This document shows positions 21,641 through 21,663 of a stretch of DNA of 21,663 nt, one piece after another. A program made the translations under genes and the position numbers. The notes beneath the pieces are model-generated. The model worked only from the letters and a program-made list of their open reading frames with translations. It did no database searches and had not been told where the DNA came from. The stretch is from DASZMJ01 sp035551935 (GTDB lineage: Bacteria; Planctomycetota; Planctomycetia; Isosphaerales; Isosphaeraceae): NCBI GenBank assembly GCA_035551935.1, contig DASZMJ010000132.1, positions 1 through 21,663 on the forward strand, in the 5' to 3' direction. Numbering within the stretch: the stretch's first letter is position 1; each line of letters starts with the position of its first letter.

Positions 21641-21663
21641 CGTAGGGCAGGGCTCGCCCTGCC
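21641..21663. repeat. Second, truncated copy of the GTAGGGCAGGGC repeat
   Basis: The last 23 bases of the window (CGTAGGGCAGGGCTCGCCCT then GCC) match the arm of the element at 19026-19110 with one difference. The copy runs off the window, so its full extent and symmetry are unseen. The two copies bracket the carbamoyltransferase and SxtJ-like genes. Confidence 0.75.

Overview
The window looks like chromosome of a high-GC planctomycete, most likely of the Isosphaeraceae type. This is inferred from the very GC-rich coding sequence, a secreted DUF1080 (3-keto-disaccharide hydrolase) protein, a membrane protein with the RFRVRTLMALVA-type N-terminus common in planctomycetes, a Tat-exported zinc-ribbon protein, a long Pro/Ala-rich secreted protein, an archaeal-type phosphoglycerate mutase and several families of short inverted repeats between genes. 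No rRNA, tRNA, CRISPR array, complete insertion sequence or phage gene was seen, and no stretch above 300 bases lacks a gene.

Layout. 1-2531: ApgM-type phosphoglycerate mutase (minus), then a divergent UPF0175/DUF3368 toxin-antitoxin pair with a good promoter, and a small unknown gene. 2555-4901: a degenerate receiver-domain protein (minus), a Gfo/Idh/MocA oxidoreductase and a lone NikR regulator. 4911-7603 (minus): a small membrane protein whose C-terminus is made from an inverted repeat, a YjbQ protein and a large TPR (ST7-like) protein, the last two 4 bp apart. 7770-8534: DUF1080 hydrolase. 8640-11252 (minus): a mercury-type MerR, its operator-promoter, a deletion-scarred chimeric pseudogene, an exported HMA-domain protein and a Tat-exported zinc-ribbon protein, with a MazF relic upstream. 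11365-12720: HAD phosphatase (plus) and PhoU (minus). 12973-16516 (minus): Pro-rich secreted protein and IMP dehydrogenase. 16661-18609 (minus): a PIN toxin-antitoxin pair and exonuclease VII large subunit. 18680-21575 (minus): a carbamoyltransferase, an SxtJ-like membrane protein and a DUF5989 membrane protein, with different inverted repeats in the spacers.

Two groups stand out. The first is the merR locus (8640-11151). MerR keeps all three mercury-binding cysteines, and a dyad operator in a 20-bp-spaced promoter lies at the merR stop codon, so MerR appears to drive genes downstream of itself on the same strand. Those genes are not merA, merB or merT but two exported Cys-rich proteins of unknown function, behind the scar of a deleted segment. 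The second is the carbamoyltransferase-SxtJ-DUF5989 module, a conserved but functionally unexplained trio with no biosynthetic cluster visible beside it. The remaining genes are mostly housekeeping (apgM, guaB, xseA, phoU) or scattered regulators.
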